Notes: generated by a model from the sequence alone, not told the origin. 64,000 nt of DNA from Panicum virgatum (GCF_016808335.1 NC_053141.1:26712261-26776260); one strand, 5' to 3'. Shown: positions 1 through 11,675, numbered from the stretch's first letter. Translations and numbers: made by a program.

Positions 1-1992
1 TGATGAGTTTGAAATGTTTCCTTGTGTAATTAATTCTAAAAATAGGGTTAGTATATGGCTCCTTTTATTGAAATCTTTGTTTCCAAAGCTTTATTTTGAT
101 TGAGCCTTTAACCACATGCTCTTTAGAGTATGTTGAGCTCTATAAATTTTTTCTAAAACTATTAGTGGACTCTAGCTCATACTTTTAAAATTTATTTTCA
201 GTGTTTTGTTTATTTTTTTCAGGATTTCTTTTAAAAATCCTTTTCGTTGTTTGTTATATTGAAATCAAAACTCTTTTTCCATGCTATTTTATGGAATTTA
301 TTTGTGCTCACTTTTACTCTATAAACAATTGCCCAGTAAAGTAAAACTTTTAAGTTTAATCTTAAATGTTTACTTTATTGGTTTTTAACTCTTTAGTGAA
401 GCAAAGCTATAGTCAAACACTTCACTAATTTTCCAAATATTGCATCTCATATAGAAGTTACCCCGCTAGTCGACGGAACTTACGAGCTCATCCAGGAGCC
501 AGACGGGGATTTTTCTGAAGCTCAGGCCAACATTGTTGAACTAACTAAAGCTCCGAACTCTGATTCGGAAGAGCCAAAGTCCACTGACCATATAGACACC
601 TCTATAGGCAAGCCCTGGTGCATAAATCTATTATTTTAATTTATGCAACTTATGGTTATTATTTACTTGTGCATTTAAGTTATTGGAATTGAATGAAAAC
701 CTTAGATGCATAATTCTAGATTCCTATTGATTGAACACTAGAACAGAGTCCGATTAGATGCTATGCTAATAAGACCGGTAAAAGTCGAGTGATTGCCTGT
801 CACTCGCGAGCTTCATAGGAGTTGATTGTTTACTTTCTTGCAATCACTATAAGGACCATGGAAGGATTTGGTTACAAGCTTTTTATTGGAAATCCGTCTG
901 TGTTGATGAACTTGATAAGGTCGCAGTGTGTGGTAGCGGTGGTTAAGCGTTTGAAAGTACTAGCCACATGCCGTAAATATGGTACACGGCAAGCCTAGTA
1001 ACTGATCGGCCCGGCAAATGGACATACACCCCCACTCTCTCGTAGAGATAGAAAGTTAATTTATGTTGAAAGTTATATTAAGTTGCGCAACACCACGGCT
1101 GCAGAGAGGGTCGGGCTCTCTGTAGTCGGGGAGAGTGGCCCTGATCCATGAACCGGAATGAGAAGCAAACGGTTGCTTGGGAGTGACTCATCAGTGCTCC
1201 AAGCGTGTGTGTTAGGTTTACCCTTGCAAGGTTGGAAATTCGATTCAGAATCGTCCGTTTCTCGTGGATATTGAGACTGCTTGATCCCTTTACCTCATAA
1301 AGTAAGAAATGAAACATTTATGATACTCAATCTTGTTGGATGCAAATATATCCTCTCCCATGTTTGTGTAGATAGGTGCTCATCTAGACTGGTTAACCCA
1401 ACTAGAATATGAAAGCTAAAAATTGAAAGTAAGAACCTACTCTTTGTTGCTTTTCAACAAAAGAAACCCCAGAGCCTTCATAAGCCTTGCATGTCTAGTT
1501 AAAGAGCTATGATATACCCTTAGACGGGTCAGTCTTGCTGAGTATTAGCATACTCAGTGTTGTTTGTGACCTTGTTTTCAGGAATGACTTTGGAAGACCC
1601 AAACACTAGCTTGACTTGGCCTAGTGTTGTACCTGCTGGTTGGTTTGTGGAAAGGGAACCATCCCCAGCCAGCATTGACTCGGCTGAATGATGTCATGCT
1701 CAGTCTTACCATGACATCTACCCCACGACGGTTGTGTATAGTTATGTTTTTTTTCCACTGCAGAACTTCTCTTATCCTAGTTTCTTTTGAACCTCTTTAA
1801 GTTTCTTAAGAATAAAGTTTGTAAAAGCTAGAGCTTCAGCTTGCTAGCTTCAAAACTCTGATGTAAGTTACACCACTTATCTATGTGATGTAAAATATTG
1901 TGGATTGTTGTATCTCTGACTCGCCTTCGTGCGGGAAATATACTTGTGTTATGATTCGATATCAAGTAGTTTTATCGGGATTTTACCCGACA
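1..1992 (+). repeat. Ty3/gypsy-type LTR sequence, cut by window edge
   Basis: There is no open frame of substance here. The composition and order of blocks (AT-rich start, a block around 780-1030, a block around 1540-1740, an ending of GGGATTTTACCCGACA at about 1977-1992) parallel those of the long LTR at 27.9-31.56 kb, although the sequence differs. Immediately after 1992 the text becomes recognisable CACTA coding sequence, so this is probably the 3' LTR of an element that extends left of the window and sits inside the CACTA element. Superfamily assignment rests on familiarity with grass LTRs and is moderate. Confidence 0.5.
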
Positions 1993-4900
1993 GACCAATG
2001 ATTATACTGATTGAAGTGAGATGTGCACTTGAACTGGTGTAATTCAAACTGGTTCTGCCACAGAGAATTCCGATCACCACAAGACTCTGGAAATCGAACA
2101 ATCCAGAAGAACAACAACATGCTATGCCTCCACACCAGAAGGAAATGCTGTGGACAGAACTGAAGGATATGTTCACATTTCCGGAAGGAGTCAATGAAGA
2201 ACTTGTGAAGTAGTGTGCCTTGAAGAAGATGGCCCTTGCATTTGCAACATTCAAGAAAAAGTTGTTCTCCAATTACATCAAGAAGGATAAGGAACCGGAC
2301 TAGAACGATTTTTCTCAAGTTAAACCTTTCTGGGAGGACTTCAAACAGTACAAGCTATCTGAGGACGCACAAGAAAAATCTGAACATGCCAAAAGGAATG
2401 CGGGAAACAAAAAGTACAGCCACCACCTTGTGGCAGGTGGGTACAAGAAGGCAGTAAAGAAATGGCAGAAGACGGAGCAAGACCTTATGGATAGAGGCAT
2501 TCGGCCGGTGACTTGGGAATGGCCGGATAGATCGAAGTGTAGTTATTTGCTAACAGTGTGACACTCAACCCAACAGATGGAACTTTGGTCGTGACTGGGA
2601 ATATGGAAGAAGTGGCCCGCGATCTGGTCACAGTAATAGATGAGGCAAAACAAGGAACATTCCAGCCTCAAAGGGAGAATGATGAGCTAACTAGGTCGTT
2701 AAAGAATCCTGAACACCCTGGACGAGCACGCATCATCGGCGTGGTCCCATGGAAAGTTGCTTGGGCCGGAGATAGCTCATATAAGACTCATCGAAGGAGC
2801 AAGGCTGAACAGAACGAGAAAATCCGTGCTATACAAGAAAAGATGAATAAAAAAGTTGCGTCACTGAAATCTCAGATGGACGCAAGGGTCAATGAGGCAG
2901 TGCAGCAGGCTCTGAGCCAAAGGACCATTGGTGCCCCGCAGGCGCCGGATGTTGTGATAAGCCTGACCGATCAGCGACGCAGCAGTTGTGCATCCACGGC
3001 GGCGCCCGATGTACAAGCTGAGCAACTCCAGATTGAGGCACCAGCACCAGAGCAGCAGAGGTACCCAATCGATGATATCACCATTCCAACAACATGCGAG
3101 CTCCATGTGCGAGTAAATAATATATCTGTTCAGGTAGCACACGGGTCTGCCCTACCCGTGAATCCTGCTAGTACAATTCATGGAATGCCGATACCCCCTG
3201 CCTATGCCTCCATCACAGTCGAGCAGATAGTTGAACTGACCCATATTAATGAGAATCTCGAGCTCAATTTTGTTGGAGGTGATGGAGAGAAGACGTTAGG
3301 AGACGCACAACACGGGATTGTTCTATGGCACAAGGTTGACATCAAACTGACTGCGAACAACAAGGCTCCCGTGGATTTGCCTCCCTCAGCACCATCTCCA
3401 CTCGACTATGGCAATGTTGATCGCGATTCAACTCCCTTACCTAAGCAGAGGGCTGGTAGTACTCCAACTCCTCCGCCACCGGAAGGAAAAGGAAAGAAAA
3501 AGACAGCATCCCTCCCACTGCTTGGACCCACAAACAAGAAGCAGAAAAGGGTTGAAAAGAAGATAGGCCCTAAGAATAAATTAGCTTATGAGCTGACCCA
3601 AGAGGAACTTGACGAGGAAGTGGATCGCGAGGTGAAAGAACATTTCAAACCTAAAGTCCCAGAGAAGAGGGTACCAATAGATTGAGAAATAGCAGTCAAG
3701 GTCTACTCATGCTTGAACAACCCACCAGGACCGAAACAACTACCCTCGGACTTTGATCGCACGCTGATAAAGGCACAGCAGGAGACAAAAAATAAGAAAT
3801 GTGGAAAGACTGTTCCTCAGCTTGGCTCAGTACAGAAGCAACTCGAGCCCCTCGTGGTGGGGAGGCAACCAAATGAAGCAGAATTTCTTCGCGAAACAGG
3901 ATTCACGCTTGATCAGGCAGCGGGGACTGCAGATATCCCAATTGCTGAAGTTGTTGCTCATCCATTCAAGCTTGGGAAACCTCTTGTCACTGAGGAGGAC
4001 GAGATCAAACTAGGCACACAGATGTTCAATTTACATAGATGGTACATGCGTATGTCCAACGAAGAAATCAATATGTTTGGAGTTAAGTATCGCGACCATG
4101 ATTTCTATCGTGGGGAGGATGACTTCTGGGCCTACTTCGAACTTCTACATGACATATATCATTGACAAGCCCTAGACGTCTCTATCATGACCATTTGGGT
4201 TCTGTAAGTATAAAAAAAATTTAGATTGTCATCAACATAAATAACTATGTGCACTTCATAATTTATATTTTATCATTCAGTATGGAGCTTCAAAGATGAC
4301 GCAAAGAAGGATGGCATCATTAGGTGGGCTTCATGATGCTGTTGATAATCAACCAGAAAACTCTTAACGACAACTACAAGTAGACGTGTCAAAACATGTA
4401 CCATGCCCTGATGCGCCAACATTGCAAATCTTATATAATGATACCCTACAACTATGGGTAAGTCTTGGTCGGGTAAAACCTCTTTTATATTCCTAAATAA
4501 ATGCTAAGTCTAATATAGTTGTGTATATATCTGCAGTTATCATTGGGGTTTGCTCATAATTTGCATGGAGAGTGGCAATCTTACAGTGTTCGACTCCATG
4601 AGGTGCCCACAGTCTGCAATCCAACACTTCATAGACCCATTAAATAGGTAAGTACAATGTGCACATATCAAATCCTTTTCAATTTTACATCAATTATTCA
4701 ACATTCAAGTAAATTTCCTGCACAGAGTGTGGAAACAATTTGTAAAGAAGAACAAAGGAGTCGGTGGAGGGAAGTCGCAATTGAATGTTAGAATGGATTT
4801 TCCGGTATGTTGGATCGCGCCCAATTCTCTAAGTAATATCAATTGTTCTGCATAGGCATACACAAATATAGAATAACTGATTTATTTCTTTTACAGTGTG

Positions 4901-5738
4901 CGAGGCAACAACAAGGAACTGATTGGTGTGGGTACTATGTATGCGACTACATACATGGTCTAGTAGAATGCGGGATACAAACTTCGGAGGATGCCACAAT
5001 ATGTCCATACCGTTCTCAACTACGTTCAATTAATTATACTAACGTGGTGGATTAATATATATCAATCTTTTCAAAAATGATAGATGTCGCAAATCTACAT
5101 GGAATCTTTACCTGTTGATCGGATTAACGCTATGTGCGAGCAGCTCGCAGGATTCATTGTGAAGGAGATTCTGGATCCTAGAGGCAAGTTCTACCATGAT
5201 GGACACATCAATAGAGGGTCCTCTTGAAATTCTTGAGGGATTAGTAACTGCAGTAAAAACATGACTTGTATATTTGTAAATATTTTTAAACGTGATGTCT
5301 TGTTGTTTACATATTTGTATATATATTGTAATTGCTAGCTAACTTAACTAAATGCTTGACTTTGACTTTTAGTTAATTTCTTTGAACTCTAACACGACCG
5401 ATGGACGTATACGTATAGTATAGTACTGTATAGCTCGATCGGGTACGCAGAGCAATTCTCAAAGAATAAACAAAACAAATAAAAAAGAAATTTGGGATAA
5501 ACGGGGAAAACTCTTTGGTACCGGTTGGAAACCAAAGAGGATGCACGCTTGCATCAGCGTGGCAGCCTCAAAGGCACTGGTTGGTTTTTCCAACCGGTAC
5601 CTATGGGTGCCAAAGGCACCGGCTGGGTTACCCGGTATCCTAGAACCAAGCCAAGGGTCTCGGTTTGCGGGTGCCGGTTGGAAAACCGGTACCTAAGTCC
5701 TTCTTCAACCGGTACCTAATGCCTGTTTTCCAGTAGTG
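1993..5738 (+). mobile_element. CACTA (En/Spm) transposon, 3' part
   Basis: The right end is clear: positions 5721-5738 end in GTTTTCCAGTAGTG, the reverse complement of a CACTACTGGAAAAC terminus. The preceding 200 bp carry direct and inverted copies of GGTACCGGTTGG / CCAACCGGTACC, typical CACTA subterminal repeats. The three bases after the end are TGA, a possible half of a 3-bp target duplication. The left end is not in the window because LTR sequence joins at about 1992. The body encodes the degenerate protein described separately. It is non-autonomous as it stands: no TNP2-type transposase is visible here. Confidence 0.85.
2012..5227 (+). pseudogene. CACTA-encoded protein with C-terminal Ulp1-like C48 protease domain, broken
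   Basis: The N-terminal half (about 2090-3685) has the lysine-rich region, a GGYKKAVKKW motif and the NPEHPGRAR motif of plant CACTA second-ORF proteins. A proline-rich linker follows, then 3686-4200. Downstream exons with GT-AG borders give a Ulp1-type peptidase fold. A His is seen in YHWG (about 4541), an Asp in VFDSM (about 4590), and a Gln and Cys in QQQGTDWCGYYV (about 4906-4941), so the H-D-Q-C catalytic set is still readable. A final short exon (about 5084-5227) holds the EQLAGF motif. In-frame stops interrupt it at least near 2208 (TAG), 2299 (TAG), 2540-2560, 3683 (TGA) and 4163 (TGA), so it should not give a full protein. Many plant CACTA and MULE elements carry such captured protease domains; the role in transposition is unknown. 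Confidence 0.8.
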
Positions 5739-5741
5739 TGA

Positions 5742-5957
5742 GTGGCATGCCAATCGCGGAGCAATCCTAGCTTCATTAGCTCCGATGAGGTCTCTCCCGA
5801 GCTCGTGGTTTTATGTCTTTGCAGTTTCTCCGAAATGATAGGTCAGACCGTTTGTAACAACCGGTCAGACCGGTCATTGCAGGGAGCTCGCAAGTGACGA
5901 TCGTTGTGATCTATGCGTGCTAGCGCATTCGTGTGTTTGACCGGAATTGCGTCAACA
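5742..5957 (+). repeat. 3' end of an LTR with GGTCAGACCGGT motifs
   Basis: The stretch carries GGTCAGACCGGTCATTG and ends in GCGTCAACA. The same motif set and a similar ending (CTCCGTCAACA) occur at about 50.0-50.9 kb, so both are copies of one LTR family. Here only the 3' part survives, next to the CACTA end. Nothing further is recognisable between 5958 and 6430, which is the P450 upstream region. Confidence 0.5.
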
Positions 5958-6431
5958 GTAACTTAGAGACAACTAGTTGATGGAAGAGATTGTACTTTAC
6001 ATTATTGTCTCTTTTGACGAGGTGGCAAATATATATAAGAGCTAGACAAATACAGACTCAACAACTATACTAAATAAACCTGCTCTAATTCATCCTCTTC
6101 CTTTTTTTTAAAAAAAATGCATAAAGTCTCTGACAACAAATTGGCCTGGTTGAAATTCCTTCGTGATGTCACATCCTGGGCTACTAGAAAATTCTTCGTG
6201 CGGATAATGCATCATGCATATGTAACGTTTACTTCACCGCTTAGATCAACATGTGCGTGGTGTTTGTACTTCATTGGGACGAAGGTTTGTACTTTTGCAA
6301 TATCTCTCTATCTATTGCTGCTTTGTACTAATCGCTGTGGATCGGAAATTACGAGACAACTATACACGCCAAATAAATGAGCTGCTTACGATGAACATTA
6401 TTTGTTTGTCGTGTCCTCTCTCACTCTGTCT

Positions 6432-6439
6432 TTATATAT
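6432..6439 (+). promoter_or_regulatory. Candidate TATA box of the P450 gene
   Basis: TTATATAT lies about 83-90 bp before the ATG at 6522, a normal distance for a plant TATA box plus a short leader. It is preceded by a pyrimidine-rich CTCTCTCAC stretch. Position is the only support. Confidence 0.45.
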
Positions 6440-6521
6440 GTTGGCGTCGTCAAAAAATTTCATGAACCACTCCACTTAGACCACCTGTCTTGTACCGAGT
6501 TCTAGGCCGGCCATTTCATTC

Positions 6522-8147
6522 ATGCAGCAATTGGGGTGGCTCCTCTTGGCTCTCCCTCTCGTCATCCCACCTCTCCTCCTCCTCAAGCTCAGGAAGCGTG
6601 ATGGCAACGATGGGCTGAGGTTGCCGCCGGGACCGTGGCAGCTGCCGGTCATCGGCAGCCTCCACCACCTCGTCCGCAGCCCGCTCGCCCACCGCGCCAT
6701 CGCCGACATGGCGCGGCGGTTCGACGCGCCCATCGTCTACCTCAGGCTCGGCGAGATCCCCGTCGTCGTCGCGTCGTCCCCGGACGCCGCGCGCGAGGTC
6801 ATGAAGACGCACGACCTCAACTTCGCCACGCGCCCGTGGGGCCCCACCACCCAAGCCATAAGGGCGGAGGGCGAGGGGGTCGTGTTCGCGCGCTACGGCG
6901 CCCTGTGGCGGCAACTCCGCAAGATCTGCGTCCTGGAGCTGCTCAGCGCCCGGCGCGTCCAGTCGTTCCGCCGCGTCCGGGAGGAGGAGGTCGGCTGCCT
7001 TGTCACCGCCATCGCGGCGTCCACGCCCGGCGAGGCCGTCAACGTCAGCGAGCGGATCGCCGCGCTCGTCGCGGACTCGGCGGTGCGCGCCATGATCGGC
7101 GACCGGTTCGAGCGGCGGGAGGAGTTCCTGGAACACCTCGCCGAGGGGATAAAGATCTCCGCCAGATTCAGCGTCCGCGACCTGTTTCCGTCGTCGAGGC
7201 TCGCGAGCTTTGTCGGCAGAACGACGCGTTGGGTTCAGGACAACCATCGAAAGCTGCTGGAGCTGATGGACAGCGCCATCCAGCAGCACCAGGAGCGGAG
7301 GGCTGCCATGGATTCGGCTGCAGGCGGCAGCTCCGAGCAGCAGGAGGATCTAGTGGACGTGCTCCTGAGGTTGCAGAAGGAAGGTGGCCTCGAGGTGCCG
7401 CTCACCATGGCAATTATCAAGGAACTCATCCTTGTAAGTAAATACACATAGCACATGTTTCTTTGCTTCTTGAGGCCGGCTATTCATGCAATTCATCATA
7501 GATAGCATATTCTTCCTTGTACATAGGATCTTTTTATTGCCGGGAGCGAGACATCCGCAAATGCACTCCAATGGGCCATGGCGGAGCTAGTGAGAAACCC
7601 AAAACTGATGCAGAAGGCACAAGATGAGCTGCGCGACAAGATGGAAGGGAAGCCCACTGTCACCGAAGATGACTTGGTTGGCCTCAAGTACATAAAACTC
7701 ATCATCAAAGAGACACTAAGGGTACACCCGGTTGTACCAATGCTTCTCCCAAGAGAGTGTCGAGAGTCTTGCAAGGTCATGGGATACGACATACCTAAGG
7801 GAGCTACGGTGTTTGTGAATGTCTGGGCTATCAATAGGGATCCTAAATATTGGGATGATGCTGAGACATTCAAACCTGACAGATTTGAGGATGGCAAGGT
7901 TGATTTTAAAGGAACAGACTTTGAGTTCACACCCTTTGGTGCGGGTCGGAGGATGTGCCCGGGCATGGCATTCGCACAGGCCAGCATGGAGCTTGTACTT
8001 GCAGCACTCCTATATCACTTTGATTGGGAGCTCCCGAGCGGATTGGGGCCGAGCCAAGTAGACATGACGGAGGAGATGGGAATTACTGCACGAAGGAAGC
8101 ATGATCTTTACCTGCATCCAGTTGTTCGTGTGCCCCAGCAAGCATGA
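6522..8147 (+). CDS. Cytochrome P450 monooxygenase, CYP71 clan
   Basis: Two exons, 6522-7433 and 7527-8147, with a 93-bp GT-AG phase-0 intron, give 510 residues, normal for the family. The N terminus has a membrane anchor (residues about 5-20) and the hinge [12 protein letters not shown]. The C-helix WRQLR, the I-helix AGSETS at the start of exon 2, the K-helix KETLR, the FKPDRF motif and the heme loop [15 protein letters not shown] with the axial Cys are all present, so the protein should be functional. Such enzymes are ER-anchored, take electrons from cytochrome P450 reductase and oxidise specialised metabolites such as terpenoids or phenolics. The intron position just before the I-helix is the conserved one for the CYP71 clan. 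Exon 1 is much richer in GC than exon 2, as in many grass genes. Subfamily and substrate cannot be fixed from sequence alone; CYP71 or CYP99-like terpenoid oxidases are the closest I recognise. Confidence 0.95.
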
Positions 8148-8229
8148 TTCACACTTGCTAGCAGCATTAATTTAGACTTTGCCAAGTCAATATATGTAAA
8201 ACGTTTTTAGTGGCTATAAGTAAAACTTG

Positions 8230-8239
8230 AATAAATAAA
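8230..8239 (+). promoter_or_regulatory. Candidate polyadenylation signal of the P450 gene
   Basis: AATAAATAAA lies 83 bp after the P450 stop codon, in an AT-rich 3' region. A second AATAAAA is near 8456. Either could serve. Confidence 0.45.
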
Positions 8240-8484
8240 GAGGCCACGTACGCATGGGTACCTGATGTAATTACTTATAGAGTGTGAGTCCGGGTATAAT
8301 AGTTTACGTTGTTGTTGGAACCTCTGGAAACATCGCCATGAAGTGGTGTTGGATGGAGCCACACCAAGCATGGCGAGACTCCGCGCGGCTTCAAATTTGT
8401 AATGAAGCATATGTTGCTTCCATTTGGTGCCATACCGTACCCTTTCTCCAATGTAATAAAATTTGTACTTGTGACGCTTACATC

Positions 8485-8535
8485 TTTTAGGCTGACATGT
8501 GTTTGTCAGCGTCTGAGCAATATGTCAGCCTAAAA
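8485..8535 (+). repeat. Perfect 14-bp inverted repeat (hairpin)
   Basis: TTTTAGGCTGACAT (8485-8498) and its exact reverse complement (8522-8535) flank a 23-nt loop. It lies between the P450 3' end and the exon-2 relic. It may be the remnant of a small inverted-repeat transposon; no target duplication was identified. Confidence 0.6.
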
Positions 8536-8628
8536 AACCGCTAAAAACAAACACACATTTAAAATTCAGAAAAATGTTACCTTAGTAAATCGAATTCTGA
8601 GAAGTTGCATTGCATCTTGGCATCCTAA

Positions 8629-8766
8629 GATCTCTTTGGCGCTGGGAGCGAGACGTCATCGGATGCCATCCGATCCAATGGGCCATGTCGGAGCTAGCTC
8701 TAACCCGGAGGTGATGAACAAGGCCCAAGCCGAGCCGCGAGACAAGCTCCAAGGGAAGCCCGCGCG
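8629..8766 (+). pseudogene. Relic of P450 exon 2 (paralogue fragment)
   Basis: The stretch matches the first about 135 bp of exon 2 of the neighbouring P450, including a preceding CCTAAG that resembles the splice acceptor and the codons for the I-helix motif AGSETS. A few extra bases after the motif break the frame, and similarity stops after the GKP codons. Residue differences from the intact copy (for example NKAQAEPRDKLQGKP against [15 protein letters not shown]) show it came from a diverged tandem paralogue rather than a recent copy. It suggests the locus once held a P450 cluster. Confidence 0.85.
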
Positions 8767-10420
8767 CCTCGCCCCGCGTCCACGCTGCCGGGTGCCGTTG
8801 CCGCTGCTCCGCGCTACAGGAGAAAACCGAATAGGATAGAACCGTAGGAAAACACACATAAAAAAAATCTACAGCTTAGACTCACTCAAACGGATTCGGG
8901 GCGGAGAGGCAGCGACTCACGGAGGAGCACGCCAGCGAGGTTGAGGCGTTTGAACTGTGACCCCAACCCGCAGCTAAGCTGGCGGTCCACGCGCCTCCCC
9001 GTCAGGTGCAGGGAGGAAGGATGGCCGATGGCACAGCGTGGGACCTCGCCGCAGTCGACCACCTCGGCGCGTGCGGGCACCCGTCCCGTGCGCTGGCCAC
9101 CGAGCCATCTGCTTGTGTGGAGTGGCCACCCGCTGTCCTGATACCCTCGTTGAACTGGAAGCCAAATCTTGATTGGATAGAGACGGGATGAAGGGAGAGA
9201 GAAAGTAGTACAAGAGAGAGGCGGAGAGAAGATGGGTGGACTGAAGACCAGACACGAGAGAGAGGGAGGCGGAGGAGAAGATGGGGTCGCAGGTAGAGAT
9301 AAGGAAGAGAAAGAAGCGAGGAGAGATATCGTAATACTTTAAATTCATCTCTTAAAACGAATATTCGATTCTAATTAGGACTCTCTCCTCTATACTCAGT
9401 TTTTACACATCCGTCGTACTATATATCTAATCCTCAATCCCAGCTACCCATCTGCGGGCCCCATTCGACAGCCTCACCTCCTCCTTCTCTCTCCCTCCCC
9501 TCTCTTTTTGCCCGTGCCCACCCCCTCCTCCGGCATCCTTCCCATGACGCCACCCCTCCTCTGCTCCCACCCTCCTCCGCCGGCGGGGGCAGAGAGCAGC
9601 GCGTCTACGGGCATCGGGGACCGGGCCGGTGCTCTGCTGCCGCCCCTCAACTGCTCCCTCCCTCCTCTGCAGCGGGGCGAAGCAGCGGTCGTGACGGACA
9701 GCAGCGCGGCGGCAGCATGCGAGGGCAGTAGCGGCACTGGCGGCGCTTGAGGAGGCGCGCAACGGCGGAGAAGAGCCATGCGCGGCGGCGGCAGGCCTGC
9801 GCGGCCAGACGACGGCGAATCGAGGCTGCGGGTCTCACGACGACGAATCGTGGTGGCGGACTCGACGGAGGCGGCCCTCCCTCCACGACATCCTCTTGTG
9901 GTGGTGCGCCTTCCAGGCGAAGCAGGAGCGTGTCTCGCGGCGGAGCGGGGCCCCCGCACGCGCCTCCTCCCGGCGGCCATAGGCGGCATGGCCCTCCCCT
10001 GTTCCCTCGCCACGGCGGCGCGGTGGGCCTCCGGGGGTCGAGGCGCCCCGCGGCGTGGCGGCCTCGGCGGGTGGATCCTTCTCATCACTTCCTGGCTGAG
10101 CCGGTCATCCTTCGTCACCTGTGCACGTGGCTAACCTCCTTCCCCCTCCCCTGCGCTGCCTCGCTCCCAAGCTTCGGCGGCGGCGTCCGAATCTGGTGGC
10201 TCGTGCCACAGCTGGACGGCGGCAAGCGCGCCGCGCGCCGGCACTCGAGCTCGGCCAGCGGCCCCTTCCTCTGCGGTTGTGGCTCCTCACGGCGGCCCGT
10301 CCCTCCCGGCACGGAGCTATTGGGCGGCATGGGCCCGGCGCCACAGTGGCGGCGTCAGGGCCGTACCGGCAAATTCGGGGCCCTGTGCGAAACAATGGAC
10401 TGGGCCCTGGTGACCTAGTG
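8767..10420. other. GC-rich spacer without a recognisable gene
   Basis: From about 8880 to 9340 there is mixed sequence, and from 9430 to 10420 very GC-rich sequence open in several frames on both strands. No frame shows a known domain, and the overlapping open frames are what high GC gives by chance. A CAGGGCCG sequence at 10356 followed by GGGGCCCTGTG resembles one end of a hAT-type element, but no partner end was found. Possibly a captured gene 5' end or promoter island. Confidence 0.4.
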
Positions 10421-10455
10421 AAGGATCATGAATACCAAGCGATACCAGTCGGCAA

Positions 10456-10540
10456 GCGCGATATGCTGTGTGAAAGCACAAATGTTAGGAGTCACACGAG
10501 CGCGATGTGCTGTGTGAAAGCACAAATGTTAGAAGTCACA
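10456..10540 (+). repeat. Tandem duplication, 44-bp unit
   Basis: Two adjacent copies of a 44-bp unit, starting at 10456 and 10500, share the core GTGTGAAAGCACAAATGTTA and differ at few bases. The second copy is slightly short. No coding meaning. Confidence 0.8.
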
Positions 10541-10604
10541 CGTGTGACTGATAGTTAAATCATCACATAAGGCCCAATAACTATTTTTTGTTCCGAAATT
10601 TTTT

Positions 10605-10679
10605 TTTGTTGCTGGAACAATTGTTATTGTTTGGGCAACAAAAATTTTTTTCCGAAAAAAAGTTTGTTCTAGCAACAAA
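10605..10679 (+). repeat. Imperfect inverted repeat in AT-rich spacer
   Basis: TTTGTTGCTGGAACAA (10605-10620) pairs with TTGTTCTAGCAACAAA (10664-10679), one mismatch over 16 bp, around a T- and A-rich loop. Similar TTGTTC/GAACA-rich stretches occur at about 56.45-56.6 kb and 58.1-58.2 kb, so this is probably a fragment of a dispersed grass repeat. Confidence 0.5.
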
Positions 10680-10933
10680 GCATTGAGGGGTCTGGTTTAT
10701 TAGGCCGATTTTATCTCCAAAACACGAAATCTTGAAGAGGTTGGGGTGCTGTGACAGGTACACTTGAGATCACACACGTGACCCCAAATAGCACCCATGT
10801 AAAAAAAAGTGGCAAGTGACACGCCTACGACGATTTATCTTTTAGGAGCAATTTGGGCCATGTTTTGCCACAAATTGGGTCAAACAATCAACTAAATTAA
10901 AGTGTTTGCATGACTATATCTAATATATACCTA

Positions 10934-10949
10934 ATATTTTGTAGTAGTG
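10934..10949 (+). mobile_element. Possible orphan CACTA terminus
   Basis: ATATTTTGTAGTAGTG ends at 10949 and is the reverse complement of CACTACTACAAAATAT, a common grass CACTA terminus. No matching left end was found upstream in the window, so the element extent is unknown. A (TA)n/(TATG)n microsatellite follows at about 10992-11020. Confidence 0.35.
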
Positions 10950-11086
10950 GGAACACATAACACATTAGGGGCAACATTTTTTTTATGCTACTATATATAT
11001 ATATATGTATGTATGTATGCGCGTTGTCATTGAAGCTCAAGATTCATTCACTACCACAACACCAAAATAGCAATGAACATCAGTAG

Positions 11087-11101
11087 GTAAAGATCTAACA
11101 T
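11087..11101. repeat. Target-site duplication of the LINE, left copy
   Basis: GTAAAGATCTAACAT at 11087-11101 recurs exactly at 13539-13553. Between the copies lies a minus-strand LINE whose poly(A) tail appears as the T run directly after this copy. A 15-bp duplication next to a tail is the signature of target-primed reverse transcription. Confidence 0.9.
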
Positions 11102-11381
11102 TTTTTTTGAAGGAAAACTGTGGAGGAGTTCTCCATAGCACTTCAATTTTCATTAAAAGGTTAGGAGTTAGTACAAGAGTTTAGAACACTTACAAAGGGA
11201 GGAGGGGGGGAGGGGCGGGAGTGCGAAAAACAAAGCTTACTTAGAAAGAAGCTAACCAAGCTCTAACTGAGACTGCTCTATCATGTTTAAAACGAAGAAG
11301 TTGAAGCTGCACTTGCTCTTTGAATCTCACAATCCAAAGATGAAAGGTTGGTCTAGCACCCTCAAAGATCATTGAATTTCG

Positions 11382-11675
11382 TGAAAGGGCTTGTAGCCTA
11401 GTGGTTACAAGAGTCTCAGTAGCACCTGAGGTCCTGGGTTCGACTCCTTGTGGGAGCGAATTTTCTAGGATTTAATGGCATTTGTGCTTTCAGTGGTAGG
11501 CGACGTTCCCGTCGACAGCGGAGCGCCTGTGGTGACTTCGTCAATCTCGAGGATTTGCCGGCTCAGTCTCTCGGAGGTGCTCATAGGGGTAGGGTTGCGT
11601 GCGTGTATTCATAGGGTTGAGTGTGCGTGTGTGTTTGTGAGCGTCTGCGTCTGTACTGTGTTTCTCAAAAAAAAA
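11382..11675 (+). mobile_element. tRNA-derived SINE
   Basis: A pol III box A (TAGCCTAGTGG, 11394-11404) and a perfect box B (GGTTCGACTCC) lie at the expected spacing near the 5' end. The element ends in TTTCTC followed by an A run. Flanks AAAGATCATTGAATTTCG (11364-11381) and AAAGATCACTGAATTTCG (11673-11690) are target duplications with one mismatch. It is inserted in the antisense orientation relative to the host LINE. The internal open frame is fortuitous. Confidence 0.9.

Noticed and set aside
6635..7441. 268-residue frame overlapping P450 exon 1
   Set aside because: It is a shadow of the GC-rich P450 exon in another frame.
9427..10558. Several overlapping long frames on both strands in GC-rich DNA
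   Set aside because: They overlap each other in many frames, have Arg/Pro/Ala-rich random-looking products and no domain; high GC removes stop codons.
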